In this document: positions 1-8,923 of the stretch, piece by piece
How the letters are laid out: each line of letters starts with the position of its first letter
Position numbering within the stretch: position 1 is the stretch's first letter
Source of the DNA: Luteitalea sp. TBR-22
GTDB lineage: Bacteria; Acidobacteriota; Vicinamibacteria; Vicinamibacterales; Vicinamibacteraceae
Assembly: GCF_016865485.1 (NCBI RefSeq)
Contig: NZ_AP024452.1
Span: 248,001-312,000, forward strand
Direction: 5' to 3'
Length of the DNA stretch: 64,000 nt
The notes under the pieces: generated by a model
Databases searched by the model: none
What the model saw: the letters and a program-made list of their open reading frames with translations, nothing else
Told to the model about the DNA's origin: nothing
Translations under genes and position numbers: made by a program

Positions 1-2
1 GC

Positions 3-3000
3 GGCGGCATCGACAGCATCAACAACGAGAACGGCATCGTCGTGAGCGGCGGCGCGTCGGTGCTCATCGTCGGCAACCTGATTGGCATCGACAAGACCGG
101 CACCGTGGCGCTGCCCTTCGACGAGGCCGGCGTGCGCGTCAACGCGATCGTGGGCGGTCCGGAGCCGAACGCGGTCATCGGCGGCAACACGCCCGCGCAC
201 CGCAACGTCATCAGCGGCATCAGCTTCTCCGGTGACGGCGGCTCTGCCGGCATCTCCGTGGGTGGATGCGGCGGCGGCTTCACCTGCCGCGCCAACAGCG
301 TGACCATCCAGGGCAACTTCATCGGCACCACGGCAGATGGCACGGGAGCGGTGCCCAACTTCCACGGCATCATCCTGAACGGCTCGACATCGACGCTGGT
401 CGGTGGCACGGGGCCGGGTGAGGGCAATCTGATCAGCGGGAACCTCGGCGCCGGCCTCAAGGTCTCGCAGGACTTCGCCCCGGGCGGCAACAACGACGGG
501 TACCGCATCCTGGGCAATCGCATCTTCGGCAACGGCCAGCTCGGCATCGACCTCGAGGCCAACATCACCCCGTTGGTCAATGACGCCGGCGACACCGACG
601 TCTCCCGCCAGAACTTCCCCGTGGTCACGAGCCTGTCGTTCACGGGTGGCGCGGTGACGATTGGCGGCACGTTGAACAGCGCGGCGAACCGGACATATCG
701 CCTCGAGTTCTTCGCCAACGATGCGGCCGACGCCTCGAGCTTCGGCGAGGGCCAGATCTTCCTCGGCGCCATCGACGTCACCACCAACGGCAGCGGCAAC
801 GCCTCGTTCACCACACCGGCGCTCGGCAGCGGCCTGGTCGCGACCCAGTTCATCACCGCCACGGCCACCGACCTCACCACCAACGACACGTCGGAGTTCT
901 CGCAGCTCACGGCAGATCTGTCGGTGACGATCACCGACACGCCGGATCCGGCCGCACCCAACGCCGACGTGACGTACACACTGGTGGCCACCAATCTCGG
1001 GTCCGTGTCGGCGTCGGGCGTGGTGACCATGTCCATGGCGGTGCCCGCGGGCGCCACGTTCGTCTCCGCGACCGGCGGCGTGACGCCCTCCGGCGGGACG
1101 CTCAGCTTCAACCTCGGCGCGCTGGCGGTGGGCCAGACGGCGCAGCGACAGGTCGTGGTGCGGTACGCGACGACGGGCGCCAAGGCCGCCACCGTCACCG
1201 TCACCAGCACCGTCACCGACAGCGTCCCGGCCAACAACAGCGCCTCGGCGACCACGACCGTGACGGTCCCGCAGGTGATCTCCATCTCGGGTACGGTCCG
1301 CACGGGCATCAACACGGCCCTGCCAGGCACCACGCTCACCCTCACCGGCCCGGTGAATGCCACGACGACGTCGGGCAACAACGGGACGTACAGCTTCACG
1401 AACCTGCCGCAGGGCACCTACACCGTGACTCCGAGCATCGCGGGCCGCGTGTTCGAGCCCGGCGCCCGCACGCTCACGGCCGCCACCGTCAACCAGACCG
1501 GCGTGGACTTCGTGGGCCGGCTGGTGTGGAAGATCACCGGGCAGGTCCGTGACCTGAACGACACCGGCGTGCCCGGCGTCACGATGACGCTCAGTGGTGA
1601 CCAGGCGGCCACCACGACGACCGACCTGAACGGCAACTACGAGTTCACGGGCATCGTGAACGGCCGTACGGTGACGGTCACGCCGACCCGAGCGACGTTC
1701 GCGTTCAATCCGGCGAGCCAGACCTTCCCGAACATCAGCAAGGACGAAGTCGCGGGCTTCTTCGTCGCGCAGGTGGGCACCTTCACGCGCTACTTCGCGG
1801 AAGGCGCGACGGGCACGTTCTTCGATACGCAGATTGCGCTACTCAACGCGACGGGCAACCCGGCGACCGCGACGCTGAAGTTCCAGAAGGGCGACGGCAC
1901 CGAGGTGACCCAGCAGGTGTCGCTCGGTGGCGTCGACCGCAAGACGATCATCCCCGAGCAGATTGCCGGCCTCGAGAACGCCGCGTTCTCCACCGAGGTC
2001 ACCTCCGACCAGCCGCTGATCGCCGACCGCACCATGACGTGGGACACGCGGCGGTACGGCAGCCACGCCGAGACGAGCATCGGCCGTCCGCTGACGCGCT
2101 GGTTCCTGGCCGAGGGCGCGACGATCAACGGGTTCGATCTCTTCTACCTGATCCAGAACCCGAACAACACGGCGGCCAACGTGCAGGTGCGCTACCTGTT
2201 GCCGACCGGCGCGCCGCTGGTGCGCACGTACCAGGTGGCGCCGCGCAGCCGCTTCAACATCTGGGTGAACCTCGAGGATCCGGCGCTGGCCGCCGCCGAG
2301 GTGTCGGCCGACATCACCTCGGACCTGCCGGTGATCGTCGAGCGCGCGATGTACCGCACGGTCGGCGGCAGGCAATTCAGCCTCGGGCACGAGAGCGCCG
2401 GCGTCGAGGCGCCCGCGCTGCAGTGGTACTTCGCCGAGGGCAACACGGGGCCGTTCTTCGACCTGTTCTACCTGATTGCCAACCCCAACGACGCCCCGGC
2501 GATCGTCGAGGCCACGTACCTCAAGCCCGATGGCTCGGTGGTGGTCAAGACGTACACGGCCCCGGCCAACAGCCGCTTCAACATCTGGGTGGACTTCGAG
2601 GGCGCCGACCTGGCCAACACGGCGATGGGTACGACGTTCCGGGTGACCAACAACGTGCCGGTGGTGATCGAGCGGGCGATGTGGTGGGCCGGCGACTTCA
2701 CGCAGTGGGTGGAGGGCCACAACACGGCCGGCGCGATCGCGACGGGCGAGAAGTGGGGTCTGGCCGAAGGCGAGGTCGGCGGCGCGCCGTTCTTCACCGA
2801 CACCTACATCCTGGTGGCCAACACGTCGACCAGCGCCGGCACCGTGCGGGTGACGCTGATCTTCGACGACGGATCGCCAAGCGTCACCAGGGACTTCCCG
2901 ATCAACGGCAGCAGCCGGCTCAACGTCGCGACGCGGGCCGAGTTCCCCGGCGCATCCGGCAAGCGCTTCGGCGCCATCGTCGAGAGCGTGGGCGCGACCC

Positions 3001-3128
3001 CGGTCCAGCTGGTGGTGGAGCGCGCCATGTACAACAGCAGCGACGGCGTGACGTTCGCGGCCGGGACGTCGGCGCTCGGCACGCTGCTGCGCCCTGGCGC
3101 CGCGCAGGCCACCGCGAGCCTGAAGTGA
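3..3128 (+). CDS. Secreted multidomain repeat protein, 5' end cut by the window edge
   Basis: The frame is open from the first bases, so the true start lies upstream; an internal GTG at 42 is not the start. About the first 300 residues are beta-helix-like, with repeated GNLIG, NVISG and GNFIG motifs. Next comes a DUF11-type repeat (from about 911), then two SdrD/carboxypeptidase-regulatory-like beta domains (about 1280-1770). The rest is four copies of a repeat of about 105 residues, beginning near 1794 (YFAEGATG), 2100 (FLAEGATING), 2425 (YFAEGNTG) and 2755 (GLAEGEVGG). This is the pattern of an extracellular or surface protein; partner and role are unknown. No sorting signal is visible at the C-terminus. 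The domain classes are confident, the function is not. Confidence 0.8.
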   Translation, partial: GGIDSINNENGIVVSGGASVLIVGNLIGIDKTGTVALPFDEAGVRVNAIVGGPEPNAVIGGNTPAHRNVISGISFSGDGGSAGISVGGCGGGFTCRANSVTIQGNFIGTTADGTGAVPNFHGIILNGSTSTLVGGTGPGEGNLISGNLGAGLKVSQDFAPGGNNDGYRILGNRIFGNGQLGIDLEANITPLVNDAGDTDVSRQNFPVVTSLSFTGGAVTIGGTLNSAANRTYRLEFFANDAADASSFGEGQIFLGAIDVTTNGSGNASFTTPALGSGLVATQFITATATDLTTNDTSEFSQLTADLSVTITDTPDPAAPNADVTYTLVATNLGSVSASGVVTMSMAVPAGATFVSATGGVTPSGGTLSFNLGALAVGQTAQRQVVVRYATTGAKAATVTVTSTVTDSVPANNSASATTTVTVPQVISISGTVRTGINTALPGTTLTLTGPVNATTTSGNNGTYSFTNLPQGTYTVTPSIAGRVFEPGARTLTAATVNQTGVDFVGRLVWKITGQVRDLNDTGVPGVTMTLSGDQAATTTTDLNGNYEFTGIVNGRTVTVTPTRATFAFNPASQTFPNISKDEVAGFFVAQVGTFTRYFAEGATGTFFDTQIALLNATGNPATATLKFQKGDGTEVTQQVSLGGVDRKTIIPEQIAGLENAAFSTEVTSDQPLIADRTMTWDTRRYGSHAETSIGRPLTRWFLAEGATINGFDLFYLIQNPNNTAANVQVRYLLPTGAPLVRTYQVAPRSRFNIWVNLEDPALAAAEVSADITSDLPVIVERAMYRTVGGRQFSLGHESAGVEAPALQWYFAEGNTGPFFDLFYLIANPNDAPAIVEATYLKPDGSVVVKTYTAPANSRFNIWVDFEGADLANTAMGTTFRVTNNVPVVIERAMWWAGDFTQWVEGHNTAGAIATGEKWGLAEGEVGGAPFFTDTYILVANTSTSAGTVRVTLIFDDGSPSVTRDFPINGSSRLNVATRAEFPGASGKRFGAIVESVGATPVQLVVERAMYNSSDGVTFAAGTSALGTLLRPGAAQATASLK

Positions 3129-3202
3129 GATCGTCGGCCCGTCCGGGCTGACGCATGGCGTTGCCCGGGGTCGGGCGTTGGGAGGCGACCGGGCCCGGGA
3201 AC

Positions 3203-3255
3203 ACGGGTGGTCATGGGGGCGCAGCAGTACTCGCCGTCAGCCCATGATCACCCGT
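3203..3255. other. 15-bp inverted repeat between two genes
   Basis: Arms at 3203-3217 and 3241-3255 pair with one mismatch around a 23-base spacer. It lies 75 bp after the stop of the repeat protein and about 100 bp before the GH32 gene. It could be a terminator for the first gene or an operator for the second. There is no T-rich tail, so the terminator reading is weak. Confidence 0.45.
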
Positions 3256-3328
3256 CCTGTCGCGGTGGCGGCGCCCCTCCTCGTCGAGCGCTCGATGCGG
3301 CGACGCCCATCCCGACCCGGACGATCGT

Positions 3329-3356
3329 GGGTCTGCGGTAGGCTTGCCGCAGACCC
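3329..3356 (+). promoter_or_regulatory. Hairpin abutting the GH32 start codon
   Basis: A perfect 10-bp inverted repeat (arms 3329-3338 and 3347-3356, 8-base loop) ends on the base before the ATG at 3357. The leader lacks a clear Shine-Dalgarno sequence, so the stem would occupy the ribosome-binding region. It may be a translational control element or an operator; the sequence alone does not decide. Confidence 0.45.
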
Positions 3357-4928
3357 ATGTTCTTCCGCGCCGCGCCGACCGTCCGCGCCTCGGGACTCGC
3401 GTTGCTGGCGATGGCCGGCGGTGCGTGGCTCGCGGCCGCCCCTGCCCCCGTTGCCTCGTCACAAGCGCCGCGTGCGGTTGCGCGCGCCTACGAGGAGCCG
3501 CTGCGGCCGCGCATCCACTTCACGCCGCCCCGCAACTTCATGAACGACCCGAACGGGCTCGTGCACTACAAGGGCGAGTATCACCTCTTCTACCAGTACA
3601 ACCCGCAGGGCACGACGTGGGGCCACATGTCGTGGGGGCATGCGGTGAGCGCCGATCTGCTGCACTGGCAGCACCTGCCCGTCGCCCTCACCGAGCAGGA
3701 CGGCGTCATGGTCTTCTCGGGCAGCGCCGTCGTCGATCGCGACAACAGCAGCGGCCTGTGCCGGCCACACGGCGAGGATCGCTCGTGCCTGGTGGCGATC
3801 TACACGGGGCACGGCCATGGTCGGCAGACGCAGAACCTCGCGGTGAGCCAGGACCGCGGGCGCACCTGGACCAGGTACGCCGGCAACCCCGTCATCGATC
3901 CCGGCCTGAAGGAGTTCCGTGATCCCAAGGTGTTCTGGCACGCCGCGACGCGCCGCTGGGTCATGGTCACCGTCCTGGCCGACCAGCACAAGGTCCGCTT
4001 CTTCGGCTCGCCCGACCTGAAGACCTGGACGACGCTGTCGGACTTCGGCCCGGCAGGCGCGACGGGCGGCGTGTGGGAGTGCCCCGACCTCATGGAGGTG
4101 CCCATCGAGAACGCCCCGGGGCAGTCGCGGTGGGTGCTCGACGTGGACATCAACCCCGGCGCGCCGCACGGCGGGTCTGGCGGGCAGTACTTCGTCGGCA
4201 CGTTCGACGGCACCCGCTTCGTGCCCGACGGGCCGACCGACACGCCACGGTGGGTGGACCACGGCAAGGACTTCTACGCCTCGATGTCCTTCGCGGACCT
4301 GCCGGCCGGCGTGCCGGGCCCGGTCTGGATGGGGTGGACCAGCAACTGGCAGTACGCCAACGAGGAACCGACCGAGACCTGGCGGGGCGCCCAGTCGCTG
4401 CCGCGTCGGCTCCGCTTGCGGCGGACGCCCGACGGCCTCCGTCTGGTCCAGCAGCCCGCCGGCGGCCTTTCGAGCCTGTTCGAGAAGGACGGCGCCCGAC
4501 ACCAGGTGCTCGCGCAGCGGGCGGTGCTGCCCGAGGCAGCCGACATCACCTTCGTCGTCGGGCGTGGGGACGCGGGCGAGATTGGCCTCAGGCTCTACAA
4601 CGAGGCGGGCGAAGAGGTGCGGATCGCGGTCAGCGCGGACCGGCGCGAGTTGTCGATCGACAGGCGGTATTCGCGTGCCGGCACGACGCCGACCGGCTAC
4701 GCCGAGCGGCACGTCGGCCCGCTGCGGGCGACCGGGCAGGTGCCCGTGCGCGTGCTGATCGACAGGTCGGTCCTCGAGGTCTTCGCCAACGAGGGGGAAA
4801 CGGTGATGACCGAGCGCATGTATCCGACCCGTCCGTACACGCACATCGAGTGGATCGACGGTCGTCGCCCGGTGAGCGCCTCGACGCGGCTGATGGCGCT
4901 CCGGTCGATCTGGGCGCCGCGCGGCTAG
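3357..4928 (+). CDS. Glycoside hydrolase family 32 (levanase or fructan beta-fructosidase type), secreted
   Basis: Hydrolyses beta-fructosidic bonds in levan, inulin or sucrose outside the cytoplasm. The N-terminus is a signal peptide of about 35 residues. The GH32 signature is intact: MNDPNG near residues 62-67 with nucleophile Asp64, RDP near 188-190 (transition-state Asp189), and ECPD with acid/base Glu241. A C-terminal beta-sandwich follows, with the motif VLEVFANEGE typical of the family. Length 523 residues fits a single-module GH32. No fructan importer or SusD-like gene adjoins. The exact substrate cannot be read from sequence. The ATG at 3357 is chosen because the signal peptide begins there. 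Confidence 0.93.
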   Translation: MFFRAAPTVRASGLALLAMAGGAWLAAAPAPVASSQAPRAVARAYEEPLRPRIHFTPPRNFMNDPNGLVHYKGEYHLFYQYNPQGTTWGHMSWGHAVSADLLHWQHLPVALTEQDGVMVFSGSAVVDRDNSSGLCRPHGEDRSCLVAIYTGHGHGRQTQNLAVSQDRGRTWTRYAGNPVIDPGLKEFRDPKVFWHAATRRWVMVTVLADQHKVRFFGSPDLKTWTTLSDFGPAGATGGVWECPDLMEVPIENAPGQSRWVLDVDINPGAPHGGSGGQYFVGTFDGTRFVPDGPTDTPRWVDHGKDFYASMSFADLPAGVPGPVWMGWTSNWQYANEEPTETWRGAQSLPRRLRLRRTPDGLRLVQQPAGGLSSLFEKDGARHQVLAQRAVLPEAADITFVVGRGDAGEIGLRLYNEAGEEVRIAVSADRRELSIDRRYSRAGTTPTGYAERHVGPLRATGQVPVRVLIDRSVLEVFANEGETVMTERMYPTRPYTHIEWIDGRRPVSASTRLMALRSIWAPRG

Positions 4929-4966
4929 GTCTTGTGGCCGTCGCCCCTGCCGCGCATCATCGCGAC

Positions 4967-5971
4967 ATGCCTTCTGCCACTCACGCACCGCGCCAGCTCG
5001 GCTCGACAGGTCCGTCCGTCTTCCCGCTCGCACTCGGCTGCATGGGCATGTCGGGCATGTACGGCCCGGCCGACGAGCAGGAGAGCGTGGCGACCATCCA
5101 GGCGGCGATCGACCAGGGAGTGACGCTGCTCGACACGGGCGACTTCTACGGGGCCGGCCACAACGAGCTGCTCGTCGGACGGGCGATCCGCGGCCGGCGT
5201 GATCGGGTGCAGCTGTCGGTGAAGTTCGGCGCCCTGCGCGGGCCCGGCGGCAGCTGGGGCGGCGTGGACACGCGGCCGGTGGCGATCAGGAACTTCCTTG
5301 CCTACAGCCTGACCCGGCTCGGCGTGGATTACATCGACGTCTACCGTCCCGCGCGCCTCGACCCGCAGGTGCCGATCGAGGAGACGGTCGGCGCGCTGGC
5401 CGACCTGGTGAAGGCCGGCTACATCCGTCACGTGGCGCTGTCGGAGGTGGGAGTCGAGACCATCCGTCGCGCCGCCGCCGTCCACCCGATCGTGGACCTG
5501 CAGATCGAGTACTCGCTGGTGAGTCGAGGCCCGGAGACGCACATCTTCCCGGCGCTCGCCTCGGCCGGCATCGGCGTGACGGCGTACGGCGTGCTCTCGC
5601 GCGGGTTGTTGAGTGGTTCGTCACCGAAAGGGCCCACGGACTTCCGCGCCCACCTGCCCCGGTTCGCCGGCGACAACGGCGCGCGTAACCGCCGCGTCGT
5701 GGAGACGCTGGCGCAGCTGGCCGCCGAGCGCGGCGCCACGTCCTCGCAGCTGGCGATCGCCTGGGTGCTCGCTCGTCAGGCGTGGGTCGTGCCGGTGATC
5801 GGCGCGCGCACCCGCGCACAGCTGGCCGAGTCGCTCGGAGCGCTGGAGGTCACGCTGTCGGCCGAGGACCTGTCCCGCCTCGAGACCGCGATCTCGCCCG
5901 ACGCCATCGCCGGCACCCGCTACGACGCCCACCAGATGGCGATGCTGGACAGCGAGAAAGGCAACGGATGA
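4967..5971 (+). CDS. Aldo/keto reductase family oxidoreductase
   Basis: A 334-residue TIM-barrel NADPH-dependent oxidoreductase. Asp56 and Tyr61 (DTGDFYG) and Lys86 (SVKFG) of the catalytic tetrad are present. The usual His, in YQHRVDP-type motifs, is replaced by Ala129 (VYRPARLDP), a feature I associate with one AKR subfamily. The C-terminal part carries the cofactor-binding segment VPVIGARTRAQL. The ATG at 4967 is used because upstream codons in this frame run antisense-like through the GH32 gene and have no AKR similarity. It stands alone 38 bp after the GH32 stop and may be co-transcribed with it. The natural substrate is unknown. Confidence 0.9.
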   Translation: MPSATHAPRQLGSTGPSVFPLALGCMGMSGMYGPADEQESVATIQAAIDQGVTLLDTGDFYGAGHNELLVGRAIRGRRDRVQLSVKFGALRGPGGSWGGVDTRPVAIRNFLAYSLTRLGVDYIDVYRPARLDPQVPIEETVGALADLVKAGYIRHVALSEVGVETIRRAAAVHPIVDLQIEYSLVSRGPETHIFPALASAGIGVTAYGVLSRGLLSGSSPKGPTDFRAHLPRFAGDNGARNRRVVETLAQLAAERGATSSQLAIAWVLARQAWVVPVIGARTRAQLAESLGALEVTLSAEDLSRLETAISPDAIAGTRYDAHQMAMLDSEKGNG

Positions 5972-6051
5972 GGGCCCGTGGGCCTCGGCCGGGTCTATGA
6001 CCCTCACGCGCCTCGGCATTTGTCAGAGGGTCGGGTAATCTGGCGGGTGCC

Positions 6052-7137
6052 ATGTTCCGCCGGACTGACGACCTACGGATCACACAGGTCCGCCCCCTGC
6101 TGCCGCCCGCCATCCTGCTCGAGGAGCTTCCCGTCTCGGAGGCTGCCTCGAACGTCGTCGCCAACGGGCGCGGAGCCATCGCCGACGTCATCGCCGGCAA
6201 GGACGGGCGTCTGGTGGTCATCGTCGGCCCCTGCTCGATTCACGACACCCGCGCCGCGGTGGAGTACGCCGAGCGCCTGAAGCCCATCGCCGACAGGTAC
6301 AAGGATCAGTTGATCACCGTCATGCGGTGCTACTTCGAGAAGCCGCGTACGACGGTCGGCTGGAAGGGACTGGTCAACGACCCGGACCTCGACGAGAGCT
6401 ACCACATCAACAAGGGCCTGCGGCTCGCCCGGCGCCTGCTGCTCGACGTCAATGAGCTCGGCCTGCCGACCGCCTGCGAGTTCCTCGACACGCAGCTGCC
6501 GCAGCACCTTGCCGACCTCACGTCGTGGGTCGCGATCGGCGCCCGGACCACCGAGAGCCAGGTGCACCGCGAGCTGGCCTCGGGCCTGTCCATGCCCGTC
6601 GGGTTCAAGAACGGCACCGACGGCACCACCCAGATTGCCGTCGATGCGGTGCTGTCCGCGCGGTCGCCGCACCTGTTCCCCTCGGTCACCAAGCAGGGCG
6701 TGTCGGCGATTTTCGAGACCACGGGCAACGAGACGTGCCACGTCATCCTGCGCGGCGGTTCGCGCACCGGTCCCAACTTCGACGCCGCTGCCGTCAAGGA
6801 CACCTGCGAGCGCCTGCGCAAGTGCGGGTTGCCCGAGCGGGTCATGATCGACTGTTCGCACGGCAACAGCCAGAAGGACCACCGGCGCCAGGCCGACGTG
6901 GCGCACGCCATCGCGGCGCAGGTCGCCGAGGGGGCCTGGCCCATCTTCGGCGCCATGCTCGAGAGCCATCTCGTGGAAGGCCGGCAGGACTACGTGCCCG
7001 GCAAGCCTGCGGTGTACGGCCAGAGCATCACCGACGCCTGCCTCAGCCTCGAACAGACCGAGCCGCTCCTCGAGCTCTTCGCACACGCGCAGCAGCAGCG
7101 CGGCGCGAAGGTCGGCGCAGCGACGCAGGGGGCGTGA
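6052..7137 (+). CDS. aroG: 3-deoxy-D-arabino-heptulosonate-7-phosphate (DAHP) synthase, class I
   Basis: Condenses phosphoenolpyruvate and erythrose 4-phosphate, the first step of the shikimate pathway to aromatic amino acids, in the cytosol. Diagnostic segments are VGPCSIHD near residue 60, the KPRTTVGWKG stretch, GARTTESQVHRE, FKNGTDG, and IDCSHGNSQKDH near the C-terminus. The length of 361 residues matches the AroF/AroG/AroH family. Which paralogue it is, and which amino acid feeds back on it, cannot be told here, so the symbol stands for the family. No other shikimate gene adjoins. Confidence 0.95.
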   Translation: MFRRTDDLRITQVRPLLPPAILLEELPVSEAASNVVANGRGAIADVIAGKDGRLVVIVGPCSIHDTRAAVEYAERLKPIADRYKDQLITVMRCYFEKPRTTVGWKGLVNDPDLDESYHINKGLRLARRLLLDVNELGLPTACEFLDTQLPQHLADLTSWVAIGARTTESQVHRELASGLSMPVGFKNGTDGTTQIAVDAVLSARSPHLFPSVTKQGVSAIFETTGNETCHVILRGGSRTGPNFDAAAVKDTCERLRKCGLPERVMIDCSHGNSQKDHRRQADVAHAIAAQVAEGAWPIFGAMLESHLVEGRQDYVPGKPAVYGQSITDACLSLEQTEPLLELFAHAQQQRGAKVGAATQGA

Positions 7138-7191
7138 TCGCGCCCCGCGGCCAGCGTCGCGCGCCCCGAACCTGATGGCGGAGTTCCGCGT

Positions 7192-7767
7192 TCAGCGTTC
7201 AGGAGTCGGCATGCCCGTCAGGGACACGCCGGTCACCTGCAGCGCGACGCTCAGGCGATATGGCGTGTGGAAGGCGAGCCACCACGCGACGATCTGTTCA
7301 CGCGCAAGCGGCGCCTGCGTCACCCGCAGCTGATCGAGCGTGCCGGACACGCCGGCACCGGGCAGCAGCTCCGCAATCGACAGCGACGGCAGCACCGGCT
7401 GCTCGTGCACCGCGCGCAGGGCGGCCCCCATCACGCGCTGCGCCCCCACCTCGTCGTCATCGGGTCCGTACGCGGTGATCAGGTACAGCAGGTCGACCAG
7501 CTGCGCCGGCGTGCTCACCCCCGCGCCTCCTCGCCCGCCAAGCCCCATCGTGTTCCTCATGCTTGCGCTCTCCGCGACCGTGGCGAGCGTCAGGTTCAAC
7601 TGGCAACGGTGATGCACCGTGCGAGCCCGATCGACCGGGAGCGTGGTGACCAGCACGTCGGCCAGGCAGCGCTCTCCGGCGGCTCGGGCGCGCAGCGCCT
7701 CTTCGAAGCGCATCCGCAGGGCGAGGGTGACGGCGGCGATGGCAGCGGACTGGGACATGGGTACCAT
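7192..7767 (-). CDS. DUF4255 (Pvc16-type contractile-tail cap/terminator) family protein, orphan
   Basis: The 191-residue protein has the DUF4255/Pvc16 N-terminal domain layout: a leading helix (AIAAVTLALRMRFEEAL), a beta segment with NLTLATV, an RN pair (SMRNTMG), a middle DLLYLITAYG, and a terminal TPYRLSVALQV. In extracellular contractile injection systems and some phages, members of this family cap or terminate the sheath and tube. No sheath, tube, baseplate or AAA+ gene is nearby, so the assembly it serves is either elsewhere or lost. Two in-frame ATGs (7767, 7758) compete and neither has a clear ribosome-binding site. The heptad array begins 5 bp upstream. Confidence 0.75.
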   Translation of the reverse strand: MVPMSQSAAIAAVTLALRMRFEEALRARAAGERCLADVLVTTLPVDRARTVHHRCQLNLTLATVAESASMRNTMGLGGRGGAGVSTPAQLVDLLYLITAYGPDDDEVGAQRVMGAALRAVHEQPVLPSLSIAELLPGAGVSGTLDQLRVTQAPLAREQIVAWWLAFHTPYRLSVALQVTGVSLTGMPTPER

Positions 7768-7772
7768 TCTGA

Positions 7773-7854
7773 ACGCCTAACGCCTAACGCCTAACGCCTA
7801 ACGCCTGACGCCTGACGCCTGACGCCTGACGCCTGACGCCTGACGCCTGACGCC
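7773..7854. repeat. Heptanucleotide tandem array (ACGCCTA x4, ACGCCTG x7)
   Basis: Eleven exact seven-base units, four ending in A and seven ending in G, plus a partial unit. The array fills the gap upstream of the DUF4255 gene and ends about 120 bp before the SDR gene. Read in another phase the unit is GCCTRAC, related to the units at 63462 and, on the other strand, at 47778. Confidence 0.97.
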
Positions 7855-7976
7855 GACGGTGCAACCCCGCACTGTGGGTCAGGTCCGCTCCCGCCGAGCG
7901 GGCCGTACGGTCCGAGCCGGAACCCGCCCGGCCCCGTGGAGCGATCGCGGTACCCGCCTTGCAGACATACCGGGGT

Positions 7977-8876
7977 ATGCCAGAACCCCTCCAGCACCCG
8001 ACGCCCACCGATCCCCGGCCAGCCGGCCCCAGGCCCGAATACCCGCAGGCCCCGCTGGCGCCTCCCGGACTCGACGCGGACATGACGCCGCAGGCCGACC
8101 ACGGCGAGACGTCGTACCGCGGCCTCGGGCGCCTCCAGGGCCGCAAGGCGCTGATCACCGGCGGCGACAGCGGCATCGGCCGGGCGGTGGCCATCGCCTT
8201 CGCCCGGGAGGGCGCCGACGTCCTCATCAGCTACCTTCCCGAGGAAGAGCGCGACGCCCGCGAGACCTGTCGCTGGGTCGAGGAGGCTGGACGACGCATC
8301 GTGCCGGTGCCCGGCGACATCCAGCACGAAGACCACTGCCAGCAGCTCGTCGCTCGGGCGTTCGACGAGCTCGGCGGTCTCGACATCGTCGTCAACAACG
8401 CGGCCTATCAGGTCACGCACGACGACCTCGCCTCCTTCACCACCGAGGAGCTCGATCGCTCGTTCCGCACCAACGTCTATGCGATGTTCTGGATCTGCCG
8501 CGCGGCCCTGCCGCGGATGCAGGCCGGCAGCGTGATCCTGAACACCGCGTCCATCCAGGCGTACGATCCCAGCCCGAACCTGCTCACCTACTCGCCCACC
8601 AAGGCGGCGATCGTCAACTTCACCAAGGGACTCTCGCAGGTCGCGATGGAGCAGGGCGTGCGCGTGAATGCCGTTGCTCCCGGCCCCGTCTGGACGCCGC
8701 TGATTCCCTCGACGATGCCGGAGGAGAAGGTGCGGTCCTTCGGCGCGCACACGTCGTTCGGTCGGGCTGCCCAGCCGGCGGAGTTGGCGCCGCTGTATGT
8801 CTTCCTTGCCTCCAATGAGGCGCGCTTCGTGACAGGCGAGGTCTACGGCGCGACGGGCGGCCAGACGCCGTTCTGA
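7977..8876 (+). CDS. Short-chain dehydrogenase/reductase, YghA-like
   Basis: An NAD(P)-dependent oxidoreductase of the SDR family with an N-terminal extension of about 45 residues rich in Pro and Gly, as in YghA and general-stress SDRs. The Rossmann motif TGGDSGIG, the NNAAYQ motif, the catalytic Ser in NTASIQAY and the YSPTK active site are all intact. The C-terminus ends in the usual GEVYGATGGQTPF. The ATG at 7977 is preceded by GGGG; a TTG at 7959 is also possible. The substrate is unknown; relatives are linked to osmotic and general stress. Confidence 0.9.
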   Translation: MPEPLQHPTPTDPRPAGPRPEYPQAPLAPPGLDADMTPQADHGETSYRGLGRLQGRKALITGGDSGIGRAVAIAFAREGADVLISYLPEEERDARETCRWVEEAGRRIVPVPGDIQHEDHCQQLVARAFDELGGLDIVVNNAAYQVTHDDLASFTTEELDRSFRTNVYAMFWICRAALPRMQAGSVILNTASIQAYDPSPNLLTYSPTKAAIVNFTKGLSQVAMEQGVRVNAVAPGPVWTPLIPSTMPEEKVRSFGAHTSFGRAAQPAELAPLYVFLASNEARFVTGEVYGATGGQTPF

Positions 8877-8900
8877 CCTCGTCGGCTTCCGCGCTATGCT

Positions 8901-8922
8901 TCAGCCTCACAAGAGAGGCTGA
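8901..8922 (+). promoter_or_regulatory. Hairpin containing the ribosome-binding site of the DUF3500 gene
   Basis: Arms TCAGCCTC (8901-8908) and GAGGCTGA (8915-8922) pair perfectly around a 6-base loop. The Shine-Dalgarno GAGAGG lies in the loop and right arm, 5 bases before the ATG at 8924. Folding would hide the ribosome-binding site. Confidence 0.5.
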
Positions 8923-8923
8923 C

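Noticed and set aside
6020-6041. TTGTCA and TAATCT as a promoter for the DAHP synthase gene
   Set aside because: The two boxes are only 10 bases apart, too close for a -35/-10 pair.
7192-7767. Prophage or complete injection-system locus around the DUF4255 gene
   Set aside because: No other phage or tail gene lies nearby; the neighbours are metabolic genes.
7773-7854. CRISPR array
   Set aside because: The repeat is seven bases with no spacers. No cas gene is in the window.
7784-8750. Minus-strand frames ending in repeated SGVRRQA peptides
   Set aside because: The peptide repeat is the translation of the heptad array into an antisense frame of the SDR gene, not a protein.
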